Assembly (NCBI RefSeq): GCF_019448115.1
Contig: NZ_JAGFNY010000004.1
Location: 22,448 to 86,447 of the forward strand
Source: Succinivibrio faecicola
GTDB lineage: Bacteria; Pseudomonadota; Gammaproteobacteria; Enterobacterales; Succinivibrionaceae
Direction of reading: 5' to 3'
Length of the DNA: 64,000 nucleotides
Shown: positions 28,849-38,909 of the stretch, in pieces
Layout of the letters: each line of letters opens with the position of its first letter
Numbering within the stretch: the stretch's first letter is position 1
The notes under the pieces: model-generated
Told to the model about the DNA's origin: nothing
The model's input: only the letters and a program-made list of their open reading frames with translations
Databases searched by the model: none
Translations under genes and position numbers: made by a program

Positions 28849-29637
28849 TTGACTCAAGCGACAGGAAATATCAGTCCTAGTGCAATCATTGGTCCAGAGG
28901 TTGTGCTTGGCAAGAATGTTACCATCCGTGAAAATGTAATCATTGAAGGAAAGGTAACAATTGGTGATGATTGTATATTTGAGCCATTTTGTATAGTTAG
29001 AGGACCTACCACTATCGGTAAGAACAACCATTTTTATCAGTTCTGCTCTATAGGTGAAGGTTGCCAGGATTTAAAGTATGCTGGTGAGCCTACAACATTA
29101 ACCATCGGTGATAACAATGTTATTCGTGAGCATTGTACAATGCACCGTGGAACAGTACAGGGAAATGGCACAACAACCGTAGGTTCAAACAACCTATTCA
29201 TGGTTAATACTCATGTAGCTCATGACTGTATTATTGGAAATCACTGTATTTTTTCAAATAATGCAACTTTAGCAGGTCATGTTACCATTGACGATTACGT
29301 TGTATTCGGCGGCTTAGCTGCAATTCATCAGTTTGGTAGAGTAGGATGCCATGCAATGGTAGGCGGTATGGCTGCTCTTAATATGGATGTTCCTCCATAT
29401 GTTATGGCAGCAGGCCACTATGCAAAACCTTTCGGCATCAATAAGGTGGGGCTCCAGAGAAGAGGTTTTTCTAAAGAGGCAATCAGTGCAATCTTCAATG
29501 CTTATGTATTCTTATATAAGAAGCATTTAACCATTGATGAAGCTATTGTTGAAATTGAAAAACTAGCTTTAGAGCATAGTGAAGTTCAGCCTTTAGTAGA
29601 TTTCTTAAAGGCAAATGGAAGAGGTATTGTTCGTTAA
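28849..29637 (+). CDS. lpxA: UDP-N-acetylglucosamine O-acyltransferase
   Basis: First step of lipid A synthesis, adding a 3-hydroxyacyl chain to UDP-GlcNAc. The product is a left-handed beta-helix of hexapeptide repeats with LpxA signatures [28 protein letters not shown] and the catalytic-His region [13 protein letters not shown], then a helical C-terminus. Start choice is uncertain. The TTG at 28849 lies 8 bases after AAGG and gives 262 residues; the in-frame GTG at 28840 would add three but has no ribosome binding site upstream. Confidence 0.95.
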   Translation: MTQATGNISPSAIIGPEVVLGKNVTIRENVIIEGKVTIGDDCIFEPFCIVRGPTTIGKNNHFYQFCSIGEGCQDLKYAGEPTTLTIGDNNVIREHCTMHRGTVQGNGTTTVGSNNLFMVNTHVAHDCIIGNHCIFSNNATLAGHVTIDDYVVFGGLAAIHQFGRVGCHAMVGGMAALNMDVPPYVMAAGHYAKPFGINKVGLQRRGFSKEAISAIFNAYVFLYKKHLTIDEAIVEIEKLALEHSEVQPLVDFLKANGRGIVR

Positions 29638-30896
29638 TGCCATTGTCTGCCAATCCTCATTTATACGCATTAGTTGCAGGAGAGCCATCAGGCGACACCT
29701 TAGGTGCAGGCCTTATGATGGCTATAAAAAGACGTGATCCATTAGCTGAGTTTATTGGCATTGGTGGACCTAAGATGATTCATCAGGGGTTGCATTCTTG
29801 TGCCAATATGGATGATCTTGCAGTAATGGGAATCACTGAAGTTCTATTAAAGTTACCAAAGATACTTAAAATCAGGACTCGTCTTGTAAAGAACATCCTC
29901 GAAGCAAAACCTTGCGTATATATTGGCATCGATCTTCCAGACTTCAATCTTTACGTAGAACAGAAGGTTAAGAATGAGGAAATACCTACTGTTCACTACG
30001 TAAGCCCATCTGTTTGGGCTTGGCGAGAAGGCCGAATCACCAAGATAAAAGCTGCATGTGATGAGATTTTAGCTCTGTTGCCATTTGAACCTGAGTTTTA
30101 TGCAAAACATCAGATGAGCTGTACATATGTAGGTCATACTCTTGCCAATATGATCCCTCTTCATGTATCTCAGCAGAATGCTAGAGAAAGAATCAGTCTT
30201 GAAAAAAGCTCAGTTGAACCTGTTAAAGATAAGGTTATGGCTATTCTTCCTGGTTCAAGAAAAGGTATCATTACAAAAATGCTTCCAATCTATGCTCATA
30301 CTGTTAGATTGGTTAAGAAAAAATTGCCAAATACAGTATTCATATGTACTGTACCTTCATACAAGACAGCAGAACTTGTCAAAGATTTATGGCTTGAAGT
30401 TGCTCCAGATCTTTCTTTAACAGTTTTTGTCGGAAATACTCAGGATGTTATTGCTTCTGCAGATGCTGCTTTATTAACCTGTGGAACAATCGCACTTGAG
30501 ACAATGCTTTTAAAAACTCCTTTTGCTGTTGCATACAAGGTAAGTGCTATATCAGCTTTGATAGCCAGAAGATTACTAAAGATTGATACATATTCTCTAC
30601 CTAATCTGATTGCTAAAAACAGAGTTGTAAAAGAGTTTATTCAGGAAAAATGTACATCAAAGAATCTGTCTGATGAGATGGTAAATCTTCTGAACTCTGA
30701 TAATCTTTTGATGAAAAAACAGTTTACTGATATTCATCAGTGCATGCGCTGTAATTCAGATGAACTTGCCTGTGATGCAGTATTCAAGGTCATCTCGAAT
30801 CATGCTAAAAAACAGGCTGAAAAAGAGCTTTTGGAAAAACAGCTTCAGGTAAATCAAGATGCTTCAAAACAACAAGCTGACAAAAAACAACCATGA
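29637..30896 (+). CDS. lpxB: Lipid-A-disaccharide synthase
   Basis: Glycosyltransferase (GT19) that joins UDP-2,3-diacylglucosamine and lipid X into the lipid A disaccharide at the inner membrane. It has [38 protein letters not shown] and LPGSRKGI, all LpxB hallmarks. At 419 residues it is longer than the usual ~380. The excess is a C-terminal tail rich in Lys, Gln and Glu after about residue 385. The start overlaps the lpxA stop by one base (TAATG), and the end overlaps rnhB by four. Confidence 0.97.
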   Translation: MPLSANPHLYALVAGEPSGDTLGAGLMMAIKRRDPLAEFIGIGGPKMIHQGLHSCANMDDLAVMGITEVLLKLPKILKIRTRLVKNILEAKPCVYIGIDLPDFNLYVEQKVKNEEIPTVHYVSPSVWAWREGRITKIKAACDEILALLPFEPEFYAKHQMSCTYVGHTLANMIPLHVSQQNARERISLEKSSVEPVKDKVMAILPGSRKGIITKMLPIYAHTVRLVKKKLPNTVFICTVPSYKTAELVKDLWLEVAPDLSLTVFVGNTQDVIASADAALLTCGTIALETMLLKTPFAVAYKVSAISALIARRLLKIDTYSLPNLIAKNRVVKEFIQEKCTSKNLSDEMVNLLNSDNLLMKKQFTDIHQCMRCNSDELACDAVFKVISNHAKKQAEKELLEKQLQVNQDASKQQADKKQP

Positions 30897-31528
30897 AAAA
30901 AGAGTTACCTCCGTTTGAATACCCTATAGATCCTAATCACTACTGCATTTGTGGTGTTGATGAGGCTGGTAGGGGTCCTCTTATGGGAAATGTTGTTGCT
31001 GCCTGTGTTATTCTCGATAGAAATAATCCAATAGAAGGATTGAACGATTCTAAAAAACTGTCTGAAAAGAAACGTGATTTGTTAGAGCCTGTTATAAAGG
31101 AAAAAGCTCTAGCTTACGGCATCGGAATCTGTACTCCTCAGGAAATCGATTCTCTAAATATTTTAAATGCGTCCTTAGAAGCAATGAAACGGGCATATTT
31201 AAATATGAATCGTAACTGTCATCTTATGCTTGTTGATGGAAACAAGACACCAAAAGATCTTCCAATTAAAATGGAAGCTGTTGTAAAAGGTGATGCTAGA
31301 GTAGCAGAGATCGCTGCAGCTTCTATTCTTGCTAAGGTAGAGCGCGACAGACAGATGTATGAACTTGACAGAAAATACCCAGAATATGAATTTGCTAAAC
31401 ACAAAGGGTATCCAACAGCTAGACACTTAGAATTACTAAAAACACTTCCAATTCTAGACTTTTACAGAAAGAGTTATAGTCCAATCAAGAAGATACTGAT
31501 GAGTTCTTCTGATCATACTGTTTTATAA
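30893..31528 (+). CDS. rnhB: Ribonuclease HII
   Basis: Removes ribonucleotides and RNA from RNA-DNA hybrids. The 211-residue product has the acidic active-site motif [17 protein letters not shown] and the segment [12 protein letters not shown], both specific for RNase HII. It overlaps lpxB by four bases (ATGA). In many gammaproteobacteria dnaE follows; here the next gene is accA, after a 125-base spacer. Confidence 0.96.
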   Translation: MKKELPPFEYPIDPNHYCICGVDEAGRGPLMGNVVAACVILDRNNPIEGLNDSKKLSEKKRDLLEPVIKEKALAYGIGICTPQEIDSLNILNASLEAMKRAYLNMNRNCHLMLVDGNKTPKDLPIKMEAVVKGDARVAEIAAASILAKVERDRQMYELDRKYPEYEFAKHKGYPTARHLELLKTLPILDFYRKSYSPIKKILMSSSDHTVL

Positions 31529-31653
31529 ACTTTTTCGTTGAAGCAATACGAAGATGGTGTGATATCTGACAAATTATATAAAGCACTTTTTTCAATAGTC
31601 AAAATGTAGTAAAATTCACACCACTTATATCAGATCAATGAGGCTGAATCGAC

Positions 31654-32613
31654 ATGATGAACATTAATTATTTAGATTTTGAACAACCAATTGCAGACTT
31701 GTTAGCTCATATTGAAGAGTTAAAGCGTCTGAGTGCAGATTCAAATTCAAGTGTTGATCTGACTGCAGAATTAAATCAGCTCGAGAAAAAGAATCTTGAA
31801 TTAACAAAGAAGATCTTTTCATCTTTAACTGACTGGCAGATTTCACAGCTGTCACGTCATCCAATGCGTCCTTACACATTAGACTATGTAAGCCGTATTT
31901 TCACTGATTTCCATGAGTTGGCCGGTGACAGAGCTTTTGCTGATGATAAGGCTATTATCGGCGGTTTAGCTCGTTTAGATGGTCGTCCTGTTATGGTAAT
32001 CGGTCATCAGAAGGGTAGAGATATTAAAGCCCGCACAATGCGTAATTTCGGTATGCCACGTCCTGAAGGCTACAGAAAAGCAATGCGTCTGATGAAACTT
32101 GCTGAAAGATTCAATATCCCAGTAATTACCTTTATTGATACTCCAGGCGCATATCCTGGCGTTGGTGCTGAAGAGCGTTCTCAGGCAGGCGCAATTGCTG
32201 AGAGCTTAAAACTGATGTCTGATTTAAAGGTACCAGTAATCTGTACCGTTATCGGCGAAGGTGGTTCTGGTGGTGCATTAGCTATCGGTGTTGGTGATAG
32301 AGTTAATATGCTTGAGTACTCAACATATTCAGTAATTTCACCAGAAGGTTGTGCTTCAATTCTTTGGAAGTCAGCTGAAAAGGCTCCTTTAGCTGCTGAA
32401 GCTATGAATATTACTGCTAACAGAATTAAAGATCTTGGTCTAATCGATAATGTTGTAACCGAGCCATTAGGTGGTGCACACAGAAACTATGATGAGATGG
32501 CTGAGAACTTAAAGAAGAGACTACTTGATGATATCGCCGAGTTATCAACACTGTCATCAGATAGACTTATTGAGCAGCGATACACTCGTTTAATGAAGTA
32601 CGGATATTGTTAA
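31654..32613 (+). CDS. accA: Acetyl-CoA carboxylase, carboxyltransferase subunit alpha
   Basis: Alpha half of the carboxyltransferase that makes malonyl-CoA, the committed precursor of fatty acids. The 319-residue protein shows [15 protein letters not shown] at the start, [47 protein letters not shown] and the oxyanion-hole [20 protein letters not shown] lies 10 bases before the first of two adjacent ATG codons. The preceding spacer has a TAAAAT that could be a promoter -10. AccD is not in the window. Confidence 0.97.
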   Translation: MMNINYLDFEQPIADLLAHIEELKRLSADSNSSVDLTAELNQLEKKNLELTKKIFSSLTDWQISQLSRHPMRPYTLDYVSRIFTDFHELAGDRAFADDKAIIGGLARLDGRPVMVIGHQKGRDIKARTMRNFGMPRPEGYRKAMRLMKLAERFNIPVITFIDTPGAYPGVGAEERSQAGAIAESLKLMSDLKVPVICTVIGEGGSGGALAIGVGDRVNMLEYSTYSVISPEGCASILWKSAEKAPLAAEAMNITANRIKDLGLIDNVVTEPLGGAHRNYDEMAENLKKRLLDDIAELSTLSSDRLIEQRYTRLMKYGYC

Positions 32614-33938
32614 TCTCAAAAGCAAAGGCCATTCTTGATGAAATGGCCTTTAAATTCTTAAATACTTTCAGTCCAACAAAATTAGTTGTTGGCCTCTCAG
32701 GTGGAGCAGACTCCACCTTAGTTCTTTTATTAGCTCATCATATCAGAAAACTCAACAAAAATTTCTCTGTTAAAGCAGTTCATTGTGTGCATGGATTGGA
32801 TGCAGATGATCCTATCTGGTTTGATCACTGTACTTTGCTTTGTGAAAAACTTGATATAGAGATTTCAACACCAAAACTTCATATTGTATATGGAAATGGT
32901 GTTTCTCCTGAGGACAGCTCAAGAAAGGAAAGATACTCAGCTTTATTAAAAGAATCTAAAGATGGTATTCTCATGCTTGGCCATCAGTCAGATGATCAGG
33001 TAGAGAATTTTCTTTTAGCTTTAAAAAGAGGCTCTGGTCCATACGGTTTATCAGGAATGCGCTACTGCATAAGGGATTCAAGAGGAACAATTGTAAGACC
33101 ACTTCTTCATTTAACAAAGGATGAGATCATTGAAATTATCAATGCTCTTGGCTTTGACTATGTATTTGATATTTCAAATACATATATGAAGTTTGAAAGA
33201 AACTTTATGCGTCTTAAGGTTTTACCTTTACTAAGGGAGCGTTTTTCTGGAATTGATAATGCAATTTTACGTTCTCAGAAACTGTGTGCATATGAGCACG
33301 ATCTTGCTGCAAGATATGCATCAAGTATATTCAAGCCACTATATGATGAAAAGAGTGCCTCATTGGATTTTTCAACATTAAATCTTGATGATGAATCTTT
33401 AATTACTTATGTTATGCGCCTTTTCATCAGCGAATATACTTTAATGCCACCTGAGCTAAATACAGTTCTTGAAGCTATAAATCTTTGCAGAATATCTAAC
33501 GATCAGTTGGCTTTAGTTAAACTTGAAGATGATCTGTTCTTAAAAAGATATAAGAAAAAGCTTTATGTAGTTAAAAACACACAAAAGCCACAAAAGGGAG
33601 AATATGTTCTATCCCTTGGCGAAAAGATAAAGCTTGGTGACTATACATATGAACTTTACGTTGATATGAGTAATGAAAAAATAACATCTGCTAGTGTGGT
33701 TCTAGATTTTAATTACTCAAAATCAATCGTTGTTCATCCAGAGAAAAGAGCTCATTCAAGAGATATAGGAAAGCTTTTTGGTGAGTTTTGTATTCCTGTT
33801 TGGAATAGAGACATTTATCCTTTGATTAGATCTGTTAACAATAAAGATATTATTTTAGGATTAGGTGATCTGTTTGTGACAAGAGAGTGCAAAAATTCAG
33901 AATACTCTTCATTAAGACTTAAGATATCAGCAGTTTAG
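32607..33938 (+). CDS. tilS: tRNA(Ile)-lysidine synthetase
   Basis: Modifies C34 of the CAU-anticodon isoleucine tRNA to lysidine, switching it to read AUA. The 443-residue product has the PP-loop ATPase motif GLSGGADS (29-36), [35 protein letters not shown] and a C-terminal TilS domain. The start is ambiguous. TTG at 32607 overlaps accA by 7 bases; the ATG at 32643 would shorten it by 12 residues and has only a distant AAAGG. It follows accA as in E. coli relatives. Confidence 0.93.
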   Translation: MLISKAKAILDEMAFKFLNTFSPTKLVVGLSGGADSTLVLLLAHHIRKLNKNFSVKAVHCVHGLDADDPIWFDHCTLLCEKLDIEISTPKLHIVYGNGVSPEDSSRKERYSALLKESKDGILMLGHQSDDQVENFLLALKRGSGPYGLSGMRYCIRDSRGTIVRPLLHLTKDEIIEIINALGFDYVFDISNTYMKFERNFMRLKVLPLLRERFSGIDNAILRSQKLCAYEHDLAARYASSIFKPLYDEKSASLDFSTLNLDDESLITYVMRLFISEYTLMPPELNTVLEAINLCRISNDQLALVKLEDDLFLKRYKKKLYVVKNTQKPQKGEYVLSLGEKIKLGDYTYELYVDMSNEKITSASVVLDFNYSKSIVVHPEKRAHSRDIGKLFGEFCIPVWNRDIYPLIRSVNNKDIILGLGDLFVTRECKNSEYSSLRLKISAV

Positions 33939-33951
33939 TTAACTGCTGATA
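33925..33951. terminator. Hairpin between convergent tilS and methyltransferase genes
   Basis: Perfect 11-bp stem TATCAGCAGTT (33925-33935) and AACTGCTGATA (33941-33951); the tilS stop codon lies in the TAGTT loop. It ends 5 bases before the 3' end of the convergent gene. Neither side has a long T-run, so it may work as a bidirectional terminator or as a 3' end-protecting structure. Confidence 0.5.
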
Positions 33952-33955
33952 ATGC

Positions 33956-35953
33956 TTAAAAAAGAACTTTTGATATTGCCTTATTCTTAACAAGCTCAAA
34001 TTCTTTGTCTGTTAGACCATATAAAGAAGCAACAATTTCATTAATCTTTTCATAAGTCTTTTGTTTTTCATCATTTGATTCTGATGAAATTATCTTATCT
34101 GTCAGATCTTCAATTGTCTTTTGAGTCTTATCGTCACAATAAACAATAGGCAGTTGCTCTAAGTGGTTTCTTAATACCTTTACAGAGTTGAACTTCAGCT
34201 GATAGTAAAACTGCATTATTGATGAATTAAGGATAGCCATTATGTACTTGATACTCAGATCAGGGATCTTTGGTATAAGAATATTACAGCTGTTTAATGA
34301 AAGGGTTTGCTTATTGTCATAGGCAAATACAAGCTGTGAGCAGATAAATCTGTACAGAAGCTTTTCTTTAGCTCTATAAAACTCAGTTTTTGCAACCTGC
34401 TGGAATTGCTCTGGCTTAAAGGTAATGTAGTTTTCAGTTTTAGCTACGCTGTATTTGAAAATATCAGAACCTCTTAAAACCATTTCATTATCATCAAACT
34501 TGTAATAGGAAATATATTTCTCATTATTTCCTGTAACAATTCCTAAAGCAAAATCTGCATTGTCTTTTAGATATCGGTTGTCAGATTTTTCTAGTTTATT
34601 AATAAGCTCATATTCTTCATCAGTAATGTTAAATGAAAAGAATTCAGAGCTTACAACTCGACTTGTATTTATGACAAAAGGTTCTTCTTTTTGAGACAAA
34701 CGGACAACCATACCTGAAGTATCAAGTTTTCTGTTAGTTTTTCTAATCTGCATAACAACAGCAGGACACTGAACATTATCAAATGCATTTGCAAGATATT
34801 CAAGATAGTCAATTGATCCTGAATCTATGATTATCTGTCGGATTGCTTTATGAGTTGCAACGTTTAAAATAGCCTCTGCAAGAACAAAGCTTAAAGCACC
34901 GTCATCTTTGAGGCTTGAAATAGCCTTTTCAAGAAAGACGTCATATGACTCAATATTCTTTGTCTTTGCAGACAAAAATATATTTTTGAGTTTTTGCTTT
35001 TGATTTTCACTAAACAGATATCCCCAAGGTGGATTAGATATGATGTAATCAAATTTCTTATCTGTCTTTTCAAAGAGAAAATCATAATTTGTTATATGCT
35101 CTTTTAGGATTTCTCTGTCGCTTATACCGTATTTTAAAGCATAGTTGATTCTGGCAATAGCAGCAGTAAGAGGATCAATCTCGTTACCATAAACATTCTC
35201 ATAGCTTATTGAATCATCAAGCTGCAAAATAAAATTACCAGTTCCTGCACAAGGATCGATAATAGTCTGTCCATCTTCATAATTTGCAAAGAGCTTTTCG
35301 CACATTAAAGATACTATTCTTGTAGGAGTGTAGTAAACTCCATTAGCCTTTCTTGTACCTAAAGATGAGAGAGAAATCTGAAGTAAACCTAAAATATCCT
35401 CTTTTTGTTCGTATTCATATGAATATTCAAAAAGGAATGGATAAAGATCAATACAGTTTAAAACAAAAGGATTTAGTAAAAGCAGATCATCGACAAGGCT
35501 CATAAATCTGTCTTTTTTATATGCTCCTTTTGCATATTTGAAGATACTGTCTTTTTTAGTTAGTTTTTTTTGCTTTGACAGGATAAGCTTAATAGCACAA
35601 TCTGTGATTAGAGCTAATATCAGATCATCGCTAAGATTGATATGTCTTATTTCAATCTGTTCTACAATCTGTTTTACTGTATCAAGATTAATGCAGTTTT
35701 CTGTTACATATGATGAGTACAGTCGGTTACCCTTAATAAGAGTTTTATTTCTTCTCTTTTTTAAGGCAACATTATCAGCACTGTGCAGTTTTTTTCTAAT
35801 ATCCTTAAGTGAGACCTGATCGAAAAAAGGCTCATTATCAATATAAACAGTTGGAGCGATTTTTTTCAGCTTAAGCCAGTTTCTGACAGTACTGGCACTG
35901 ACATTTAGTTTTTCTGCTAAATCCTGCACAGAAAGAATTAGTTTTTCGTACAA
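33956..35953 (-). CDS. HTH-fused N6-adenine DNA methyltransferase, TaqI-like, no nuclease partner
   Basis: Predicted S-adenosylmethionine-dependent DNA methyltransferase of 665 residues. An N-terminal helix-turn-helix (about 7-34, LSVQDLAEKLNVSASTVRNW) is followed by a helical region. The gamma-type catalytic core has NGVYYTP (204-210, motif X-like), DPCAGTGNF (233-241, SAM binding) and NPPW (307-310, target adenine). The rest resembles a TaqI-type target-recognition domain. I see no PD-(D/E)xK or other nuclease motif and no restriction gene beside it. The TTG start lies 9 bases after AAAGG and 13 bases downstream of the mrcA stop, so it is probably cotranscribed with mrcA. Confidence 0.82.
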   Translation of the reverse strand: MYEKLILSVQDLAEKLNVSASTVRNWLKLKKIAPTVYIDNEPFFDQVSLKDIRKKLHSADNVALKKRRNKTLIKGNRLYSSYVTENCINLDTVKQIVEQIEIRHINLSDDLILALITDCAIKLILSKQKKLTKKDSIFKYAKGAYKKDRFMSLVDDLLLLNPFVLNCIDLYPFLFEYSYEYEQKEDILGLLQISLSSLGTRKANGVYYTPTRIVSLMCEKLFANYEDGQTIIDPCAGTGNFILQLDDSISYENVYGNEIDPLTAAIARINYALKYGISDREILKEHITNYDFLFEKTDKKFDYIISNPPWGYLFSENQKQKLKNIFLSAKTKNIESYDVFLEKAISSLKDDGALSFVLAEAILNVATHKAIRQIIIDSGSIDYLEYLANAFDNVQCPAVVMQIRKTNRKLDTSGMVVRLSQKEEPFVINTSRVVSSEFFSFNITDEEYELINKLEKSDNRYLKDNADFALGIVTGNNEKYISYYKFDDNEMVLRGSDIFKYSVAKTENYITFKPEQFQQVAKTEFYRAKEKLLYRFICSQLVFAYDNKQTLSLNSCNILIPKIPDLSIKYIMAILNSSIMQFYYQLKFNSVKVLRNHLEQLPIVYCDDKTQKTIEDLTDKIISSESNDEKQKTYEKINEIVASLYGLTDKEFELVKNKAISKVLF

Positions 35954-35966
35954 TTATTTATACCTT

Positions 35967-38444
35967 TTAGAAAATATTGTCGTCAGTAATGTTTGATGTA
36001 TCGATCTTATCCTCAGGTTTTGCCTGTTCTGACTGTTCCTGCTCATTTTCAGTCTGCTCTTGAGAATCGCTCTGACTGTCATCTTCAATTAAAGAGCCTG
36101 AACCTTTTACGCACCAGTCTGTGATACCTGAAACTGTGCACTTGTCAAGACCTTCAGGTATTGGAAGTGGAGCCATTTCAAGATCTTGCTGAGATAGTCT
36201 TATAAACTCGGCAAAGATAGGAAGAGCAGAATATGCACCGCCTTCAGGACCGGTGAATCTTGAGTAACCAAGATCTCTGTCAGTATCAAAACCCATCCAT
36301 GCAGTAGCTGTGATATGTCCGTTATAACCTGAGAACCATGCATCATGAACGTTATTAGTTGTTCCTGTTTTACCATGGAGATCGGTTCTGCCTGTAGTTC
36401 TGTATGCACGGCCGCCAGTTCCGTAATATGGACCAGAGATTCCTTCACCACCATATATTACAGAGCTCATCATATCAGCTACAATATATGCATTTTTGTG
36501 TGATAGTACCTGTTCATAAGAATTAGGATCTGCAACTTCTGCAACGTCGTTGTACTCAAGAGAAATTGAGTTTTTAACACGATCAGGAGCATGAGGATCA
36601 GCATGCTTTGGTGTATGTGTATATACTACCTCACCGGCTTTAACGATTTTTGTTATCAGGTAAGGTTCAACCTTGTAGCCACCGTTTGAGAAAACAGCAT
36701 AGCCTGTTGCAAGCTGAAGAGGAGTTACCTCAACAGAGCCTAAAGCCATTGATTCAACCTGCTGAGATTTTGGAACATTAAATCCAAATTTCTGAACATG
36801 CTCAACTGTATTGTGAACACCAATGCGTCTTATCAGTCTGATAGAAACAACGTTCTTTGATCTGGCAAGAGCCTCTCTTAAGGTCATGTTTCCATCATAT
36901 CTGTTAGGAGTGTTCTTTGGAGACCACCATGTTCTTGAACCAGGATCCCATGTCTTGATAGGCTCGTCCTGGAAAACAGTGTTGATGTTTATACCTTTAG
37001 CCACAGCTGCAGAGTATAAGAATGGTTTGAAATTAGAACCAGTCTGTCTTGTAGACTGACTTGTTCTGTCAAGTTTGCTTTTTGCAAAATCATATCCGCC
37101 AACCATAGCCTTGATTGCACCATCATACTGGTTTATGGCTATGAGTAGTGCTTCTACCTGAGGTATCTGAGTCAGAACATTTTCGCCAGTCGCATTAGTG
37201 TAGTAATAAATCAGATCACCTTCAGTTGCAACATCTGAAACGCGCTTAGGTACAGGACCTTGACGTTTATCAGAGATGAATGGTGCAGCCCACTTGAGAT
37301 TCTCAAATTTAATAATAACTTCCTCATTCTTTCTGCCAATTGCTGAAAGATACTGTTCTTTATCATTAATATTTGTTACAAGGGCTGGTTTGATATAGTG
37401 GAAGATATCCTTGTAGTAAAGATAGTTTTCAAGAGCAAACTCATTTTTGGCTTTGAGTTTGTTCAGATCAACATTATCCAAAGATCCTCTGTAGCCATGT
37501 CTTGTGTCGTATTCTGTAACAGCCTTGAATACAGCATCGTGAGCAGCCTGCATATCTTTTGTATTTACAGTGGTATATATCTCGATTCCGTCTGTATAGG
37601 CTGAATCACCAAACTTTTCAAGAGCAATGAGTCGAGCCTTTTCTGCAACATATGGGGCATAACCTTCAAGCTTGCTTGAATGGAATTCAGCTTTATAAGG
37701 TTCATTGTCAGCCTTTTCAAATTCATCTTTGGTAATGAAACCTAAAGTGTACATTCTATCTAGTACAAGATGACGGCGCTCTTTTGATCTTTTAGGATTG
37801 GATATTGGATTTAGAGTTGATGGAGCTTTTGGTAGACCTGCAATTGTAGCCATCTGTCCAAGAGTAAGTTCATCTAGTTTTTTTCCAAAATATGTCTGAG
37901 CTGCAGCTGCAACACCGTATGAACGGTGGCCTAAGGCAATCTTGTTAAGATAAAGTTCAAATATTTCGTCCTTTGTAAGAACCTGTTCGATTCTTAAGGA
38001 GATGAAAATTTCTTTTAGTTTTCTTTTTAATGTTTTTTCTCTTGTTAAAAAGAAGTTTCTTGCAACCTGCTGTGTAATGGTAGATGCACCCTGCTTTGCT
38101 GAGCCTTTACTTACAGATACGATAGCAGCTCTAGCAATACCAATTGGATCAATACCTGAGTGCTCGTAAAAACGGCTGTCTTCAATTGCAATAAAAGCCT
38201 GTTTTAATTTTTCAGGGATCTGGTCAATAGAAACAGGAATACGCTTGCTTTCGCCAAATTCTCCAATGAGTTTGTTGTCTGCAGAATATACCTTCATAGG
38301 TGTTTCGAATGTAACTTCCTTTAATTTTGCTACATCAGGAAGATCACCTAAAGTCTGATAATAAATAGCTGCACCTGCAACACCGCTTGCACCTACAGAA
38401 AAAAGTCCAGTCCAAAAAGCGAAATTTATTATTTTACGTAGCAC
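35967..38444 (-). CDS. mrcA: Penicillin-binding protein 1A, bifunctional
   Basis: Class A PBP that polymerises glycan strands and crosslinks peptides in the periplasm. It has 825 residues: an N-terminal membrane anchor (about 8-30), a GT51 glycosyltransferase domain with Glu88 in IEDSRFYEHSGID and KQGASTITQQ (117-126), an OB-like insert typical of PBP1A (about 315-425), and a transpeptidase with SNFK (470-473), SKN (529-531) and KTGT (692-695). The C-terminal tail is rich in Gln, Glu, Ser and Asp. The GTG start follows TGAGG by 7 bases. It is divergent from aroK, as in E. coli. Confidence 0.96.
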   Translation of the reverse strand: MLRKIINFAFWTGLFSVGASGVAGAAIYYQTLGDLPDVAKLKEVTFETPMKVYSADNKLIGEFGESKRIPVSIDQIPEKLKQAFIAIEDSRFYEHSGIDPIGIARAAIVSVSKGSAKQGASTITQQVARNFFLTREKTLKRKLKEIFISLRIEQVLTKDEIFELYLNKIALGHRSYGVAAAAQTYFGKKLDELTLGQMATIAGLPKAPSTLNPISNPKRSKERRHLVLDRMYTLGFITKDEFEKADNEPYKAEFHSSKLEGYAPYVAEKARLIALEKFGDSAYTDGIEIYTTVNTKDMQAAHDAVFKAVTEYDTRHGYRGSLDNVDLNKLKAKNEFALENYLYYKDIFHYIKPALVTNINDKEQYLSAIGRKNEEVIIKFENLKWAAPFISDKRQGPVPKRVSDVATEGDLIYYYTNATGENVLTQIPQVEALLIAINQYDGAIKAMVGGYDFAKSKLDRTSQSTRQTGSNFKPFLYSAAVAKGININTVFQDEPIKTWDPGSRTWWSPKNTPNRYDGNMTLREALARSKNVVSIRLIRRIGVHNTVEHVQKFGFNVPKSQQVESMALGSVEVTPLQLATGYAVFSNGGYKVEPYLITKIVKAGEVVYTHTPKHADPHAPDRVKNSISLEYNDVAEVADPNSYEQVLSHKNAYIVADMMSSVIYGGEGISGPYYGTGGRAYRTTGRTDLHGKTGTTNNVHDAWFSGYNGHITATAWMGFDTDRDLGYSRFTGPEGGAYSALPIFAEFIRLSQQDLEMAPLPIPEGLDKCTVSGITDWCVKGSGSLIEDDSQSDSQEQTENEQEQSEQAKPEDKIDTSNITDDNIF

Positions 38445-38909
38445 AAAATGGCCTCATATATTTAGAAAAAACTGACACTCATTCTATCAAAATATTACCT
38501 TATTTTTCTATTTCTATGTTTGATATAACGAACGTTATGAGATTATTAATGAAGTAGATTCCACTTTTTTTTTCTTGTCTTCATTTTATACGTTAGGTTG
38601 TTATTTAAAAAAGTAATTAGGCCTGCTTGTATTTCAAGTTGCAACCATTAGTCTACGTTCATTAAAAAATGTCTGTTTTCAAAGAAGTTCTAGAGTAAAT
38701 GAAATTGTAGATTCTAAAGAAGAAAACACTTTTGTCACCAATGTATACATATTTCTTTCTAATATAATTCTGTGTTCTTTGTAATAAGATTATTAATGGC
38801 TATCAAAAAGTAATTATAAAATTGCCAACCATCAGTATTTTTCTTCAAAGTCATAGGACAAAATACAAAAATAGTTTAAAATTCTTTCAGATTTTCAAGG
38901 TATTTAACG
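38445..38909. other. 465-base intergenic region between mrcA and aroK
   Basis: AT-rich spacer with no convincing reading frame on either strand. It must hold the divergent promoters for mrcA and the aroK operon. Visible elements are the inverted repeat ATAACG-AA-CGTTAT (38525-38538), the palindrome ATGTATACAT (38741-38750) and a TATAAT (38763-38768, plus strand) without a well-spaced -35. In many relatives a pilMNOPQ or hofMNOPQ cluster sits here; I see no trace of it. Confidence 0.5.

Noticed and set aside
33956..35953. Complete type IIG restriction-modification enzyme
   Set aside because: No nuclease motif is visible at either end; the N-terminus is a helix-turn-helix.
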